From Lachnospiraceae bacterium (GTDB lineage Bacteria; Bacillota; Clostridia; Lachnospirales; Lachnospiraceae): DNA of 64,000 nucleotides. The translations under genes and the position numbers were made by a program. How positions within the stretch are numbered: position 1 is the first letter of the stretch; each line of letters begins with the position of its first letter. The notes under the pieces are model-generated. The model was not told the origin of the DNA, made no database searches, and was given only the letters and a program-made list of their open reading frames with translations. This document shows positions 38,157 through 47,026 of the stretch, piece by piece. The stretch covers positions 1-64,000 of the forward strand of contig CAAGSD010000005.1 of NCBI GenBank assembly GCA_900772845.1. The letters run 5' to 3'.

Positions 38157-38195
38157 AAAAAATGTACTTTGACCTTAAAAAAGTGCATTTTTTTT
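38157..38195 (+). terminator. Terminator after the GH43 gene
   Basis: AAAAAATGTACTTT (38157-38170) pairs with AAAGTGCATTTTTT (38180-38193) over 14 bp with one G-U pair, followed by more T. It separates the GH88-GH43 operon from the importer operon at 38296. Confidence 0.85.
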
Positions 38196-38295
38196 ATATC
38201 TGTAAATTGCTATATTACAATTACAACAACGGAAGGCCAACCGGAAAGTAATACATAAGCATGAAACAATATAGGAAGGAATCAAGGAGGTTACT

Positions 38296-39678
38296 ATGAG
38301 AAAGAAATTACTGGCAAGTGTTCTGGTAGCAGCAATGGCAGCAACAATGTTAGCAGGCTGCGGAAGCACCGATGACAATACAGCAGGAAGCACTGCTCCT
38401 GCAGCATCCACCACAGAAAGCGCAGCAGCAGCTACTACAGTGGCAGCCGATGCAGAATCCATTGTATCTGCACCTACGGAATTAACATTCATTTTTGCAG
38501 ACGGTGATGAGGGAGCTAAGGCTTCCATGAATGAGATCGTTAACAGATTCAATGCGGCATATCCCGATATTACCGTAACTATTGAACCTGGTAACGGCGG
38601 TGCTTACAGCGAATTCCTCAAGACCAAGGACAGCGTCGGTGAGTTCCCCGATGTCATGGAAATGAGAGATACCGCAATGTATGTCAGAGCTGGAAAATTG
38701 GAGCCTCTGTCTGAGGAAGTTACCTCCCTGTTCCGCACCACCACAGAATTTAACGGTCAGGTATACACAGCACCTCTGTCCGGTGAAAACACACAGGGTA
38801 TTATCTACAATAAAAAATATTTTGATGACAATGGCCTTACAGAGCCCGCCACTTATGAAGAGTTCCTGACTCTGTGCCAGACCATTAAGGATAAAGGCGA
38901 TATGGCACCGATCGTAGTCGGTGGTCAGGATATCTGGCACATGGGCTTCCTGTTCCACAAAGCTTACAATGATCAGGTACTGAGCAAGGATCCGGATTTC
39001 ATTGAGCACTGCTACGAAGGAACCAAGGATTTCTCCGATGAGACCATGAAGGCAGCTTTCCAGGAACTGAAGGATATCTTCCAGTATGCACAGGATGGCT
39101 GGACCTCTACTCCCGATGCCCAGATCACCACTTTCCTGGTAAACGATATGGCAGCTATGATGTACTCCGGTACTCATATGTTCTCCCAGATCGATGCCGC
39201 AGATCCTGACTTCGAGTATGGCTGGTTCGCAGTTCCCAGCCCCGACGGCAAGACCCGGCTGGTAGGAGGAGCAGGAGTGAGTGGACTTGCAATTTCCGCA
39301 GAGGCAGCCCAGGATCCTGATAAGAAAGCAGCGGCAGAAGCTTTCATCAAGTTCTTCTTTGCTCCTGAGAACTACAAAACATACTGTGAGACATTGAACT
39401 TTATCCCTACGACTGTGGATGAGCCGGAATTAGACGTATCTCCCGTATATCTTGAGGTTATTGTAGCAAACGGAGTTGCAGATGATTTGGCACCGATGTG
39501 GAACGGTCGTGTAGGCAACAACGAGCTGCCCCCCGATTTCAGAAACTTTACTTACAAGACCCTGACTGAAGTGCTTCAGGGAACCAGAGATATTGATTCT
39601 GCTTGTGATGAATTAAATAAGACCTGGCAGGTAAGCATTCAGAGCTTTAACCCCGTAACAGGTGTGGGGATCGAATAA
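38296..39678 (+). CDS. ABC sugar-binding lipoprotein (uronate-type locus)
   Basis: A 460-residue extracellular binding protein. The signal peptide ends in lipobox MLAGC with lipidated C22, followed by a T/A/S-rich tether to about residue 55. The mature domain has family-1 carbohydrate-binding motifs (APLSGENTQGIIYNKKYFDDNG, cut here by domain lobes; GGAGVSGLAISAEA). AAGGAGG is ideally placed. Ligand is unknown; the neighbours suggest an oligosaccharide with uronic acid. Like the first importer it lacks a local ATPase gene. Confidence 0.92.
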   Translation: MRKKLLASVLVAAMAATMLAGCGSTDDNTAGSTAPAASTTESAAAATTVAADAESIVSAPTELTFIFADGDEGAKASMNEIVNRFNAAYPDITVTIEPGNGGAYSEFLKTKDSVGEFPDVMEMRDTAMYVRAGKLEPLSEEVTSLFRTTTEFNGQVYTAPLSGENTQGIIYNKKYFDDNGLTEPATYEEFLTLCQTIKDKGDMAPIVVGGQDIWHMGFLFHKAYNDQVLSKDPDFIEHCYEGTKDFSDETMKAAFQELKDIFQYAQDGWTSTPDAQITTFLVNDMAAMMYSGTHMFSQIDAADPDFEYGWFAVPSPDGKTRLVGGAGVSGLAISAEAAQDPDKKAAAEAFIKFFFAPENYKTYCETLNFIPTTVDEPELDVSPVYLEVIVANGVADDLAPMWNGRVGNNELPPDFRNFTYKTLTEVLQGTRDIDSACDELNKTWQVSIQSFNPVTGVGIE

Positions 39679-39692
39679 TTCAATGATAAAGG

Positions 39693-39736
39693 ATCTCACG
39701 CTGTCAGGTAACACTGACAGATGTGGGATTCTTTTT
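39693..39736 (+). terminator. Intra-operon attenuator after the second binding-protein gene
   Basis: ATCTCAC...CTGTCAG (39693-39707) pairs with CTGACAG...GTGGGAT (39714-39729), followed by TCTTTTTTA. A strong stem with T-run just before the permease genes would limit permease expression relative to the binding protein. Confidence 0.75.
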
Positions 39737-39755
39737 TAGAAAGGAAGGAAATGCA

Positions 39756-40640
39756 ATGCAGAAGAGGAGAAAATTCGATAAAACCGCTTTTGTTTTTATC
39801 GCCCCGGCGTTCATCTTTTTTACACTGTTTATTATAGTACCTACTGTTTCCAGTGTGTATTACAGCTTTACCTCCTGGGATGGTGTCAGCCCCAATGTAA
39901 AATTTATCGGATTGGCGAACTATAAAGAGATCTTTACCAGTGCACGATTCGGAAATGCATTGAAAAATACGATTATACTTACCGTTTTTATTTCCATATT
40001 TGAAAACGCATTCGCTCTTGCACTTGCATTGATCGTGGACAATGTAAGATGGGGCAAGAACTTCTTCCGCAGTGCATTTTACGTTCCGGTTCTGGTCAGC
40101 GGTATTGTATCCGGTTTCATCTGGAAGATCATGTATAATTACAACTTCGGCACCATTAATACAATCCTCAAAGATATTGGTATGGGTGATTTCCGACAGG
40201 ACTGGCTGGGCAACAATAAGCTGACGCTGATCATGATTGGTGTAGTGCTGGTATGGAAGGGTGCAGGCTACTATATGATCATCTATCTGGCTTCTCTGCA
40301 GAGTGTATCCCCGGACCTGATCGAGGCAGCACAGATTGACGGTGCAAGCCCATGGCAGCGTTTTAAGTCTATCACTGTGCCTCTGATCTCAGGTGCATTT
40401 ACCATTAACTTTACGTTATCCCTGATCAATGGATTAAAGGTATTCGACCAGATCAACGTTATGACGGACGGCGGTCCCGGATTTACCTCCGAGACACTGG
40501 TATACCTGTTGTATAAGGTAGGCTTTAACGAAGGCAGACAGGGCTTCGGTACGGCAGTCGGCATTATGCTGTTGTTTATCATCATTATCCTGAATACACT
40601 GCAGCAGAAATTCTTAAGAAGCAGGGAGGTGCAGATGTAA
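39756..40640 (+). CDS. ABC sugar permease, first subunit (uronate-type locus)
   Basis: A 294-residue permease with six transmembrane helices and the EAA loop DLIEAAQIDGASPWQRF. The start at 39756 follows AAGGAAGG; the longer frame from 39723 begins inside the attenuator T-run. GGPGFTSETLVYLLY near the C-terminus is typical of the MalF-like CUT1 class. Its stop overlaps the next permease start by one base. Confidence 0.92.
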   Translation: MQKRRKFDKTAFVFIAPAFIFFTLFIIVPTVSSVYYSFTSWDGVSPNVKFIGLANYKEIFTSARFGNALKNTIILTVFISIFENAFALALALIVDNVRWGKNFFRSAFYVPVLVSGIVSGFIWKIMYNYNFGTINTILKDIGMGDFRQDWLGNNKLTLIMIGVVLVWKGAGYYMIIYLASLQSVSPDLIEAAQIDGASPWQRFKSITVPLISGAFTINFTLSLINGLKVFDQINVMTDGGPGFTSETLVYLLYKVGFNEGRQGFGTAVGIMLLFIIIILNTLQQKFLRSREVQM

Positions 40641-41497
40641 TGAGCAAAGAAAAAGTTATCAGAAAGCCCGTGGAGAAGATTAAGCCCGGACAGATCGTAT
40701 TATTTGTAGTTACAGTTCTGTTGGCAATCCTGTTTTTGTATCCGGTGTTCTTCGCACTGATCTCCGCATTCAAGAGTAACGGTGATATCCTGAAGAACCC
40801 GATTGCATTACCAACCTCCTTTTATACACAGAACTTTAAGGATCTGTTTGCACAGTCCGATTTCGCTACAGCAATCCTTCACTCCGTGTTTCTGACTGTG
40901 GTATCGGAAGTATTGATCGTATGTATCGTGCCTATGGCGGCATACGGGATTGAGAGAAGAAAAAGTAAGACGACATCCCTGATCTACACTTATTTCCTGG
41001 CAGGTATGATGATTCCTTTTCATCTGTACATGTTCCCTCTGTTCAAGGAAATGAAGATGTTCCATATCTTCGGTAACATGGTGGGACCTATCGTATGTTA
41101 CATTTCCGGATCTATTGCCTTCGGTACCTTGTTATATTGCAGCTTCCTGAAAGGCATCCCTCTGGAGATCGAGGAAGCGGCACAGATTGACGGATGTACT
41201 CCATTCCAGACCTTCTGGAAAGTTACCTTCCCTCTTCTCGGACCCTGTACCGGATCCATGGTGATCCTGAATGGTCTGGGAATCTGGAATGATTACCTGA
41301 TGCCTTATCTGGCACTTCCCAGTGGCAAAGCGAAGACTATTACCGTTGAGATCGCATCCTTCGTAGGACAGTACACCGCAAGATGGGATATCGTATTTGC
41401 AGGAACCGTAATCTCCATCGTGCCTGCATTGATCATCTTCTGTATGTTCCAGAAATACTTCGTAAAAGGAATTACCGCAGGAGCAGCCAAGGGTTAA
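40640..41497 (+). CDS. ABC sugar permease, second subunit (uronate-type locus)
   Basis: A 285-residue MalG-like permease with six helices and EAA loop EIEEAAQIDGCTPFQTF. TAATG overlap with the preceding permease gives translational coupling. The C-terminus KGITAGAAKG closely parallels that of the mannan-locus permease. The lyase-like gene follows after 21 bp on the same transcript. Confidence 0.92.
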   Translation: MSKEKVIRKPVEKIKPGQIVLFVVTVLLAILFLYPVFFALISAFKSNGDILKNPIALPTSFYTQNFKDLFAQSDFATAILHSVFLTVVSEVLIVCIVPMAAYGIERRKSKTTSLIYTYFLAGMMIPFHLYMFPLFKEMKMFHIFGNMVGPIVCYISGSIAFGTLLYCSFLKGIPLEIEEAAQIDGCTPFQTFWKVTFPLLGPCTGSMVILNGLGIWNDYLMPYLALPSGKAKTITVEIASFVGQYTARWDIVFAGTVISIVPALIIFCMFQKYFVKGITAGAAKG

Positions 41498-41518
41498 GGG
41501 GTTATTTGAGGAGAGAAA

Positions 41519-44500
41519 ATGTTAAACAAAAAAAGAAGATATTTCAAGAAAATCGCTATTTTCATACTGTGTGTGTGTATTCTACAATGCATCTGCTTTC
41601 CGCTGCACACGAAGGCGGCGGAAAACGCATCACAGGGACTGATAACATCCTATAAACCTACGATAAATCCGGAAGTTAGTAAGACTTCCGGATTAGTACA
41701 TCCAGGAGTCGGACTTACGAAGGAACTGTTAAATAATGTACAAGAACAGGTGCGTGCGGGTAAGGATCCCTGGAAGACTTATTTTGAAGCAATGCTGGAA
41801 TCGTCTGCTGCTTCAAGAACGCCGGGCATCAAACTGACGGATCCTTCCGGTACAGTGTATAATTCCCAGAGCACCAACAGCAAATTTATCTCTGACGCTC
41901 TGACTGCATATACACAGGCAATTCTCTATTATGTTACAGGGGATAATGTGTACCGGAAAAATGCGATTACTGTTTTCCGGGCATGGGCTGATATGAACCC
42001 GGATTCCTATGAATACTTCAATGATGCCTGCATCCATACGGGAATTCCCATGAACAGGATGTGCATGGCAGCGGAGATCATCCGCTATTCTTCCTATGAA
42101 CTGACAGAAGGTTACAGTGAGACGGATCTGAAGTGGACCCAGGAGGAGATCGATGCATTTGTGGAGCATCTGGTGAAACCTTCGGTGGAGACTTTTATGT
42201 CCAGTCATGATGAATTTATGAACCAGCATATGTACACTACACTCGGAGCGATGTCTGCGTATCTGTTCATGGATGATGCACAGGGGTATGCAAAGACTGT
42301 AGAGTGGTTCACTGTCAATGAAGAAGGAGCCAACCCCGGTTTCAACGGATCCATCAGGAGACTGTTCCGCGAGATCACGACCCTTGACACCGTAGGCGGA
42401 ACTGAGGGCGGCGGGACGCCGTTAGAGACTCCGGTGATACAGCATGTGGAGATGGGAAGAGATCAGGCACATGGTTGTGGAGATCTGACCAATGCGACGA
42501 TCATGGCGCGCCTGCTGCGGGGACAGAATACGAAGGTGGATCCGGCTAAGGGCACGATATCTACTGCCGCAGATGCCGTGGATGCGTATGAATTTCTCGA
42601 TAACCGTATTCTGAAGGCGGCAGACTTTTTCTTCAAATATACCCTGGGGTACTCTTCCAATGACGACTGGACAGCGGTTCCTTTCTCTATCAGAGACGGT
42701 AAGATCGTAGACATGTATACTGCATTTTCTCCGGAATATCGGGGCCGCTATAAGACAATTAATTTCTGGGATCTGTATACTTATTACACTCATATCAAAA
42801 AGACAGACCTCAAGGACCAGTATCCGTACTTTTATGAAGGCTTTGAAAAGAAATTCGCATCCAATTATTACTGGAACGGAAAGCGGGTGATCAACTGGGA
42901 TAATGTAGATGCAGGCGGAGATTTCTGGCTATGGATCCCCGGCGAAGCGGTGGGGGACTCTGCATATCTGGCAAAGGCACAGAACGATTACCAGATCGAG
43001 GTAGAGGATCGTGGCTCCATGACGGACAATGCCTCCGCTATGTCCGTGCAGACGGATGGAACGACGGGTTATATCCGGTTCCAAAAATCGAATGAACAGA
43101 GCAGACTTGGGATGTCGAGCAGTGGTGTGCTGGACCAGCAGACGATTGCGTTCCGGATTCGGACGGATGGAATGGCAACATTGTCTCTGGAAAACGGCGT
43201 CACAGGAAGCATTATTCTGCCGGATACCGGAGGAAACTGGCAGTATGTGACATATACCAGAGCGGAATCGGAAAGCTTTGGGGACTTTTATTATGTGATC
43301 ATCTCTGAGATTCAGGGAAGCTATGTGGATATAGACTGTATTGACATTAAGCCTTTGGAGTCCAATGCGGACAGAACAATCACAAAGATAGATTTTACTG
43401 CCGGAAATGAAAATATCCAACAGGTGACTTATATCGGAGCCCCGCTACAACTTGACTGTCAGGCAACTTCCACTGGGGGAACTGTAAGCTGTCAGGGAAT
43501 ATCCCTGCCGGAAGGAGCAGCGATTGACGTAAACGGTACACTGACATGGAATCCCCAGACGGTGGGAAACTATCATTTTTATGTCTGTGCATCCGCAGAT
43601 GCAACGAGCAGGATCAGAGAGATTGAAATTACTGTGAAGGCAGGCCGTGCGGATGCGGTAGCACAGGCAACGGCAGAGGTAAAGGCGGAGAACTTTTATA
43701 CGAGAGCAAGCTATGCAAACTACAAGAAGATCTTTCAGACGGCTATTGCCATGACGGAGGACGGAAGCGCAGATGAAGATTTTTCGAAACAATTAAACCA
43801 GTTGTGCGAGGCAGTAAAGGAACTGGTCCTGCTGTCTGCGAGACTGGAAAAAGATCCTTATACGGATGGAACTTCCCTCGATTATCCACAGATGGTCGTA
43901 GAGTCTACCATGGGAGATCAGATTTGGCGTATGACGGATGGACTGGACACTTACTGTGTGTATTCACTGGCAGTAGACAAGGCACATGTTCTGGATTTTG
44001 GTGCGGATTTTAAAATTGCTGCCACAAAATTCGGCTACAAGGCAAGACTTGGATTTTCTGACCGTGTGGCAGGTGTTCAGATCTATGGCTCTAATGATAA
44101 CAAAAACTGGACACAACTGACGGTGGGTGAAGCACAATATACGCAACAGTATCAGGAGGTTCAGGTAAAAGAGGAAGAAAAGGGAAATGCTTACCGTTAT
44201 TTAAAAATTATGAAGACCACGGAATATCCGGAGGCATTGCGTGGCGCCATCGGCAATCTGTTGGAATTCGGAGAATTCCGTATTTACGGAGAACGTTACG
44301 AGACAGGAAATGCGTTGGAGAGCATCAGTCTGTCCAGTGTGGATGCAGAGAGCGGACGTATCAAGGCAGGAGACAAGTTAACGATTACGGTAACAGCCAG
44401 GGAGGCAATCGGAAGTGTGCATGTAAAAGTCCAGAATACGGAAGCGGAAGCTGTGTCAGCTGACGGTGGTATCACATGGACAGCAGAGGTTCTGATGACG

Positions 44501-46864
44501 GAAAACAATGCGATGGGAAAAATAGAAATCGCTGTGGATTATCAGAAGGCAGACGGTACCGCAGGAGATACTGCTTATGCGACAACGGATGGATCTTCCC
44601 TCTTGCTGATCGATCCGGCGAAGAAAATTAATGTGCTGGATGATGCGGAGTCACTTGGATGCGTGGGAAACCGCAGAGGCAATGTCACCGCAGAACAAAA
44701 TACCAAAAATCTATTTGACGAAAATTTCAGCACTTTTGGGGAACTGAACAATGACAATTCCAGTTATTATCTGGTGGATTTCGGAGAGGGAACCAGTCTG
44801 AAACTGGCTGCAGTACTTTTTATGCCGCGAAATGACCAGGAGGGCAAGCTCTCCAACCGGACAAGTGGGATGAAGGTATGGGGCTCCCGGGATGGAGAAA
44901 CATGGACACAGCTGACCGATGCTGTTACGGATGCCACCTACCAGAAATGGTCGATGAAAACAGTGAAAGAGTCTGTGGCAGAGGAAAGCTTCCGTTATTT
45001 CAAGATAGCAGGTGCGCAGTTTGGAAATGCAGAAGAAGTAGAATTTTACGGATGCTTTACGGAGAAAAGGAAGGAAGAACCTTCCGAGGAAGCGACGGAG
45101 ATCAATTATCTTGATGGAAGCTGCAGAATCAGCAGATTCAGCCGTCTCGGAGGCGGTGCAAGTGATGATGAGGAACTGATCTTAAAGGGAGACAAGGATC
45201 ACAATCCGCTGCAGAACCTCACAGATCAGAAGTCAGCGACTTATGTGGAATATCGGCATGATTCAGGAGTGTCTCCGGCATATCTCCAACTGGATTTTAC
45301 AGAAAATTATAGTGTACAGTTGGATCACTTTACGATTCAGGCAAGACAGGATCAGGTTAATCGTGTGAAACCGACCTTACTTGCAGGATCTGATGATGGA
45401 AAAAACTGGGTGGATTTGTCAGCAGCAAAACCCCAGGGAACCACGGAACTACAGACGATTGAGATTAAGAAGGAATACAGGGAGAGCTCCTTCCGCTATC
45501 TCAGACTGTATAATTCCGAGTACACAAAGGCCAATAATCAGCCCAATTCCTTTCTGAGTATTGCAGAATTTCATCTCTATGGAGAATTACAGAAACAGAC
45601 AGCAGACAGTACTCTTGAGGAGACATTGGATCAGGCAAGAGACAGCATGGAAGAGAAGCTCGCAGGGATGACGGTACAGCAGGTACAGGTCACTACACAG
45701 GATGCGGCGGAAAATGTCATTCGGGAAAAAGTACAGGAATTGCTGGCACAGATAAAAAAAGAGATAGAAGGATTGGCAGACGCAGAGGTTACAGTGAAAG
45801 CAGAAGCAGCACAGGAGGGATTTGTGGCGGCCATAGAGGGAACTGCGGACGCTCCTATGGGCGTGGACGGAAAATTTGAGTACATGGTAACTTTGCAGTG
45901 CGGAGATACTGTGGCAGTGACAAAGGAACTGCATACTCTGACCATTACGGCGACCGAGTACACAATCCAGGATGTCACAGGCAATGATCCGGGCGGAGTA
46001 CCAACAGCAACGCCGGAGCCTACGGAAGCACCTAAGGAGACAGCAACGCCGGAGCCTACGGAAGCACCTAAGGAGACAGCAACGCCGGAGCCTACGGAAG
46101 CACCTGAGGAGACAGCAATGCCGGAGCCTACGGAAGCACCTAAGGAGACAGCAACGCCGAAGCCTACGGAAGCACCTAAGGAGACAGCAGCACCAGAGTC
46201 TACGGAAGCACCTAAGGAGACAGCAGCACCAGAACCGACACACACGATGGACACAGCATCTACTCCGGAGCCGACACGTTCGTCCGAAACATCTGACGCA
46301 TCAGTTTCCAGAGATCTGCGCAAGAATGAACCTGACTGGAAGCAGATCCAGCGGATGATTGACATAAAAAATATTCGAAACCGCAAGGATAGAAATTATC
46401 GGAACTCTGACTACCCAAATATCAATGTGATCGTCGAAGGAGGGGGTGAGATTCCTGCCAACATTGTCAACGAGCTTCGCGGAAAAGAGACAACGCTGGC
46501 ATTACATGTTGGAAATCAGACAGCATTTAGTCTTACCGGAACCAATATTCCCACAGGAATGCTGGCGAGACCGATTCATATTTCACTGTGCGAAAGCCGT
46601 GCCGATAAGCAGGCTACGGAAAGACTGCTCCAAAACACAATTACGAGTCGAACCATTTCATTTACAGGAGACAGGGAGTGCGGTCTGATGAACCTGCATG
46701 TGGGGCTTGGGGCGCATAATGCAGGAAAAATAGCGACACTGTACCGTTATTCCGATACACGCAAGGACTATGTATATCAGGGATTCTATCCGATTACCCG
46801 GAATGGACAGGCAATGTTCAGACTTCATGGAGATGGTGATTATATGGTGACGGTTATAAATTAG
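41519..46864 (+). CDS. Secreted 1781-aa lyase-like polysaccharide-degrading protein
   Basis: Signal peptide (KKRRYFKK then a hydrophobic helix, cleavage after about residue 33). Residues about 60-480 resemble the alginate-lyase-like (alpha/alpha)6 toroid: ITVFRAWADMNPDSYEYF, GIPMNRMCMAAEIIRYSS and the probable catalytic NQHMYTTLGAMSAYLF. A carbohydrate-binding beta domain covers about 485-620. At least three F5/8C-like modules follow (about 795-930, 1040-1180, 1192-1355; QIYGSNDNKNWTQLT is the typical strand). Then come a coiled/FIVAR-like stretch, a T-P-E-P linker repeat (about 1497-1570) and a small C-terminal domain. No membrane or sortase anchor is seen, so it is secreted or bound non-covalently. 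Substrate is unknown. Co-transcription with an importer and proximity to GH88 argue for a uronic-acid polymer. Confidence 0.78.
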   Translation: MLNKKRRYFKKIAIFILCVCILQCICFPLHTKAAENASQGLITSYKPTINPEVSKTSGLVHPGVGLTKELLNNVQEQVRAGKDPWKTYFEAMLESSAASRTPGIKLTDPSGTVYNSQSTNSKFISDALTAYTQAILYYVTGDNVYRKNAITVFRAWADMNPDSYEYFNDACIHTGIPMNRMCMAAEIIRYSSYELTEGYSETDLKWTQEEIDAFVEHLVKPSVETFMSSHDEFMNQHMYTTLGAMSAYLFMDDAQGYAKTVEWFTVNEEGANPGFNGSIRRLFREITTLDTVGGTEGGGTPLETPVIQHVEMGRDQAHGCGDLTNATIMARLLRGQNTKVDPAKGTISTAADAVDAYEFLDNRILKAADFFFKYTLGYSSNDDWTAVPFSIRDGKIVDMYTAFSPEYRGRYKTINFWDLYTYYTHIKKTDLKDQYPYFYEGFEKKFASNYYWNGKRVINWDNVDAGGDFWLWIPGEAVGDSAYLAKAQNDYQIEVEDRGSMTDNASAMSVQTDGTTGYIRFQKSNEQSRLGMSSSGVLDQQTIAFRIRTDGMATLSLENGVTGSIILPDTGGNWQYVTYTRAESESFGDFYYVIISEIQGSYVDIDCIDIKPLESNADRTITKIDFTAGNENIQQVTYIGAPLQLDCQATSTGGTVSCQGISLPEGAAIDVNGTLTWNPQTVGNYHFYVCASADATSRIREIEITVKAGRADAVAQATAEVKAENFYTRASYANYKKIFQTAIAMTEDGSADEDFSKQLNQLCEAVKELVLLSARLEKDPYTDGTSLDYPQMVVESTMGDQIWRMTDGLDTYCVYSLAVDKAHVLDFGADFKIAATKFGYKARLGFSDRVAGVQIYGSNDNKNWTQLTVGEAQYTQQYQEVQVKEEEKGNAYRYLKIMKTTEYPEALRGAIGNLLEFGEFRIYGERYETGNALESISLSSVDAESGRIKAGDKLTITVTAREAIGSVHVKVQNTEAEAVSADGGITWTAEVLMTENNAMGKIEIAVDYQKADGTAGDTAYATTDGSSLLLIDPAKKINVLDDAESLGCVGNRRGNVTAEQNTKNLFDENFSTFGELNNDNSSYYLVDFGEGTSLKLAAVLFMPRNDQEGKLSNRTSGMKVWGSRDGETWTQLTDAVTDATYQKWSMKTVKESVAEESFRYFKIAGAQFGNAEEVEFYGCFTEKRKEEPSEEATEINYLDGSCRISRFSRLGGGASDDEELILKGDKDHNPLQNLTDQKSATYVEYRHDSGVSPAYLQLDFTENYSVQLDHFTIQARQDQVNRVKPTLLAGSDDGKNWVDLSAAKPQGTTELQTIEIKKEYRESSFRYLRLYNSEYTKANNQPNSFLSIAEFHLYGELQKQTADSTLEETLDQARDSMEEKLAGMTVQQVQVTTQDAAENVIREKVQELLAQIKKEIEGLADAEVTVKAEAAQEGFVAAIEGTADAPMGVDGKFEYMVTLQCGDTVAVTKELHTLTITATEYTIQDVTGNDPGGVPTATPEPTEAPKETATPEPTEAPKETATPEPTEAPEETAMPEPTEAPKETATPKPTEAPKETAAPESTEAPKETAAPEPTHTMDTASTPEPTRSSETSDASVSRDLRKNEPDWKQIQRMIDIKNIRNRKDRNYRNSDYPNINVIVEGGGEIPANIVNELRGKETTLALHVGNQTAFSLTGTNIPTGMLARPIHISLCESRADKQATERLLQNTITSRTISFTGDRECGLMNLHVGLGAHNAGKIATLYRYSDTRKDYVYQGFYPITRNGQAMFRLHGDGDYMVTVIN
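46007..46230 (+). repeat. 36-bp tandem repeat encoding T-P-E-P-T-E-A-P-K-E-T linker
   Basis: Six in-frame units of 36 bp (GCAACGCCGGAGCCTACGG...) encode a proline/threonine/glutamate spacer in the lyase-like protein. Units differ by a few substitutions (for example K for E, S for P). Copy number is probably variable between strains. Confidence 0.9.
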
Positions 46865-46902
46865 ACCTATAATTAAACGGAACCGGATCATCAGATCCAC
46901 AG

Positions 46903-46947
46903 AGGAATCTCATTCTGCATCAAGAATGCGGAAAGGGATTCCTTTTT
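46903..46947 (+). terminator. Terminator after the lyase-like gene
   Basis: AGGAATC (46903-46909) pairs with GATTCCT (46937-46943), with an inner stem CATTCT/AGAATG (46911-46916, 46923-46928), followed by TTTTT. Confidence 0.85.
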
Positions 46948-47026
46948 TGCACAGAGTTGCTTTTTTTGTTGTCGTTTGCTATCCTGTTATTGTACTATTA
47001 TGGTATTTTTTACGAAGGGGAATACG

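Noticed and set aside
45587..46386. Long minus-strand frames across the T-P-E-P repeat
   Set aside because: Low-complexity translations of the antisense of the 36-bp tandem repeat; no ribosome binding site or domain.
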